Of a stretch of 25,026 bases of DNA, positions 23,270-25,026 are shown piece after piece (within the stretch, counting starts at the first letter, position 1; every line of letters begins with the position of its first letter). Made by a program: the position numbers and the translations under genes. The notes below the pieces were generated by a model, which saw nothing but the letters and a program-made list of their open reading frames with translations, was not told where the DNA came from and made no database searches. Source of the stretch: a virus. Location: IMG/VR virus record IMGVR_UViG_3300034152_000949, positions 1 through 25,026 of that record; one strand, written 5' to 3'.

Positions 23270-23944
23270 ATGATAGAAAAAGTCGCTCTGCTAAGGAAAA
23301 AATATAATAAAAAGAAGAAGAAGACCGAATGGGCACTGCTTAGCAGATCCAAGCCGCACAGAGTGCTTAAGTGGTTTGGTGCGCGAAAACCTTCCGACAA
23401 ACGTGTTCATGAGGAAGAAAAGCGAATTCAGCATTTTAAACACGCAACTGAAAACATTATTACAGAGATGCATATGGTTTCTGGAGATCTTCGTGAAAAA
23501 GGCATTATACACATAGCTGACGCTGTAACTAACTGTGTTTCTTCCGTGGTACGCAATTTCCCACAAGACGAAAATGCTATAAGATTGGGAAAGGTTATAA
23601 CATTACTACATAAAAAGGGCGAGTCTAACTTGGCAGAGCGCCTTAGCGCATTGCTTCCCGACATTATTGCTTGCAGAGATATAGAGGTAGATAAATTTAT
23701 AGAGGTTGATGAATCTGATCTTAAAATAAGAGTTTCAGCATTAAGGGCATATAATATAGCGAAATTATTGAAAGAAAAGTACACAACTGGCTCTTTTAGT
23801 TCTGGTGACTTTGAGTACTCGAAAATGAAAGAGTTAGAAACCTTGTTAAAGACTGGATTTATAATGTCCCTACCAACCAGTTATGATAAAATACCAGAGG
23901 ATGCTGATAATTGGTGGGATCACTTTGAACAGAAAAATGACTGA
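23270..23944 (+). CDS. Unknown helical protein with basic N-terminus
   Basis: The 224-residue product begins with a very basic segment (KKYNKKKKKTEWALLSRSKP) followed by RVLKWFGARKPSDKRVHEEE. The latter recalls a short W...S...VLxxFG...P motif seen in many small phage proteins; its role is unknown. The rest is helical and contains two stretches of the form h..h..LxxxG....A (SGDLREKGIIHIADAV and LGKVITLLHKKGESNLAERL) like those in the cupin and 10631-12241 proteins. It starts directly after the preceding stop with AAGGA upstream. It ends in WWDHFEQKND and overlaps the next gene by 8 nt. Confidence 0.75.
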   Translation: MIEKVALLRKKYNKKKKKTEWALLSRSKPHRVLKWFGARKPSDKRVHEEEKRIQHFKHATENIITEMHMVSGDLREKGIIHIADAVTNCVSSVVRNFPQDENAIRLGKVITLLHKKGESNLAERLSALLPDIIACRDIEVDKFIEVDESDLKIRVSALRAYNIAKLLKEKYTTGSFSSGDFEYSKMKELETLLKTGFIMSLPTSYDKIPEDADNWWDHFEQKND

Positions 23945-24302
23945 TTTTCAATTTTCAAAACGGCAACGGATTTTAAAAGAGGGGCAGGACCCCGCACAGC
24001 TTACCGCCGACTCACTATTTAAGATTATAAAATTTATGTTTTATAGGGTACCAAAAAAACAGAAGTCAAAGTTGATGTCTAGGCTTCGCGGAAAAATTGT
24101 GCGTCTAAACCCGGGAGAGCTTGGTATAAAAAACATGCCCCCATCTACTGCAATTGGCCAAGCTGTGTCAATGACTAAAAACTTACTGTCTGGCTTAAAC
24201 CCAGCATTTACTAATAAAGTGATTATGGAGTTGGTTAAGTTGTTGGCTACTACTACCCAAGAGCCTAGAGAAACCTTGCGCGAAATGGAGAAACCCAAAT
24301 GA
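23937..24302 (+). CDS. Small basic protein of unknown function
   Basis: The likely start is ATG 23937 (MTDFQFSKRQRILKEGQD), giving 121 residues. The frame is open further upstream to 23883, but that part lies in the preceding gene and has no coding look. The protein is basic and mostly helical, with RVPKKQKSKLMSRLRGKIVR in the middle and a hydrophobic helix near the C-terminus (AFTNKVIMELVKLLATTT). No recognised motif. It overlaps the preceding gene by 8 nt and the topoisomerase start by 4 nt (ATGA), so the three genes form a coupled unit. Confidence 0.7.
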   Translation: MTDFQFSKRQRILKEGQDPAQLTADSLFKIIKFMFYRVPKKQKSKLMSRLRGKIVRLNPGELGIKNMPPSTAIGQAVSMTKNLLSGLNPAFTNKVIMELVKLLATTTQEPRETLREMEKPK

Positions 24303-25026
24303 TTATGCTATCTAAAAGAATGGCTGCTGCATATAAGGATAAGAAAAAGGAAGAGAGTGGCAACATTACTTATATATATGATGAAAAGCATATTAAAAAG
24401 AGAAATAGACAGAAAGCAAAAAAAGTTGAAAGATTAGAAAAATTTATTTCTGATCTTAGGGAACAGGTGCGCAAAGATCTTGAGTCTGATAATCTTGAAA
24501 AGAGATTGTCTGCTATAGCAGTTAGTCTTATTGATGATACATATGAAAGAGTAGGTAATGAGGAATCAGCGGAAAATGATCATTATGGTGTAACTACATG
24601 GAAAGTAAAGCATATTTCTTTTTCTGGTGGAAAAGCTAGAATTAAATATGTTGGGAAATCTGGGGTAAAACAAGACAAAGAGGTTAAACAAAAATCTCTT
24701 GTAAATGCCTTAAAAGACATTGTAAAAGATAAAAAGAAAGATGATAAGGTATTTGAAATAGATGATTTTGTTTTGACTGCAAATGAGGTAAATAAGTATC
24801 TTAAAAAGTTTAAAGTGACCGCCAAAGATATTCGTGGCTTTCATGCTAATAGCGAAATGAGAAAGGCATTGAAATCTGCAAGAAAGGGTAAGCTTCCTAA
24901 AGACGAAAAAGAAAAAACAAAAAAACTAAAGGAAGAGTTCAAAAAAGCATTAGAAGAAACAGCAAAGAAAGTTGGACACGAGCCTGGCACTTTAAAAAAT
25001 CAATATCTTGTGCATTCTATAGAAGA
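24299..25026 (+). CDS. DNA topoisomerase IB, C-terminus beyond window
   Basis: Type IB enzymes relax supercoils through a 3'-phosphotyrosyl link. All five catalytic residues are visible: Arg84 (YERVGNEE), Lys120 (YVGKSGV), Arg179 (TAKDIRGFHAN), His227 (VGHEPGT) and Tyr236 (LKNQYLVHS). The His-to-Tyr distance of 9 equals that of poxvirus topoisomerase, and the other spacings are close. The stretch from ERVGNEE to HYGVTTWKVKHI is the typical R-V-G-N...Y-G-x-T-T-L core. Only about 80 residues precede Arg84, so the N-terminal DNA clamp domain is reduced. The ATG overlaps the previous stop (ATGA), with GGAG at 24287-24290. The frame is still open at the right edge, 242 residues in. Confidence 0.9.
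   Translation, partial: MIMLSKRMAAAYKDKKKEESGNITYIYDEKHIKKRNRQKAKKVERLEKFISDLREQVRKDLESDNLEKRLSAIAVSLIDDTYERVGNEESAENDHYGVTTWKVKHISFSGGKARIKYVGKSGVKQDKEVKQKSLVNALKDIVKDKKKDDKVFEIDDFVLTANEVNKYLKKFKVTAKDIRGFHANSEMRKALKSARKGKLPKDEKEKTKKLKEEFKKALEETAKKVGHEPGTLKNQYLVHSIE

Noticed and set aside
1-25026. tRNA genes or CRISPR arrays
   Set aside because: No cloverleaf-like sequence with a GTTCRA-type arm and no regularly spaced repeats were noticed by eye; tRNAscan-SE and a CRISPR finder would settle this.

Overview
The window is part of a tailed-phage (Caudoviricetes-type) genome. The evidence is a large terminase subunit followed by a portal protein, tight co-directional packing with 1-nt, 4-nt and longer overlaps, and strong Shine-Dalgarno (SD) sequences that imply a bacterial host. 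The host cannot be named from this sequence. Base composition is AT-rich in general, except for one GC-richer tract around an HNH gene. Everything is on the + strand apart from a short fold-back at the left edge.

Layout. Positions 1-212 form a 48-bp inverted repeat with a 116-nt spacer. Its minus strand encodes the missing N-terminal part of the first gene, a 2H-phosphoesterase-like protein (160-927), so the left edge looks like a chimeric or duplicated junction. Next come a cysteine-rich protein, a membrane-anchored protein, two unknown proteins and a cupin-containing protein (927-4236). The packaging and portal genes follow: the large terminase (4233-6086) and a portal protein interrupted by two LAGLIDADG inteins (6098-10384). 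After two unknown, probably virion-related proteins (10384-12241) there is a free-standing endonuclease gene with two HNH modules (12298-13173).

The centrepiece is a single 9.5-kb gene (about 13170-22661, 3163 codons). It encodes, in order, an ATP-dependent DNA ligase, a lytic-transglycosylase-like segment, an ASCH-like domain, an archaeo-eukaryotic primase/polymerase (AEP) domain, a DJ-1/PfpI domain, an acidic linker, a zinc-ribbon and coiled-coil region of unknown function, and a C-terminal LigD-type 3'-phosphoesterase (PE). The PE active-site motif is split by a third intein. This is the set of enzymes found in bacterial non-homologous end-joining LigD (ligase, polymerase, phosphoesterase), in a different order and embedded in a giant polyprotein with a possible cell-wall-degrading domain. 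Four small or partial genes follow, ending in a type IB topoisomerase that runs off the right edge.

Working model (inference): the portal, terminase and nearby unknown genes build and fill the head. The giant protein and the topoisomerase act on the DNA itself, possibly joining or repairing genome ends. One possibility is that the giant protein is carried in the virion and delivered with the DNA, as other large phage internal proteins are. Four homing-type elements (three inteins and one HNH gene) have entered conserved genes of this cluster. No tRNA, CRISPR array, convincing terminator or sigma-70 promoter was recognised, and no non-coding stretch exceeds about 165 nt.
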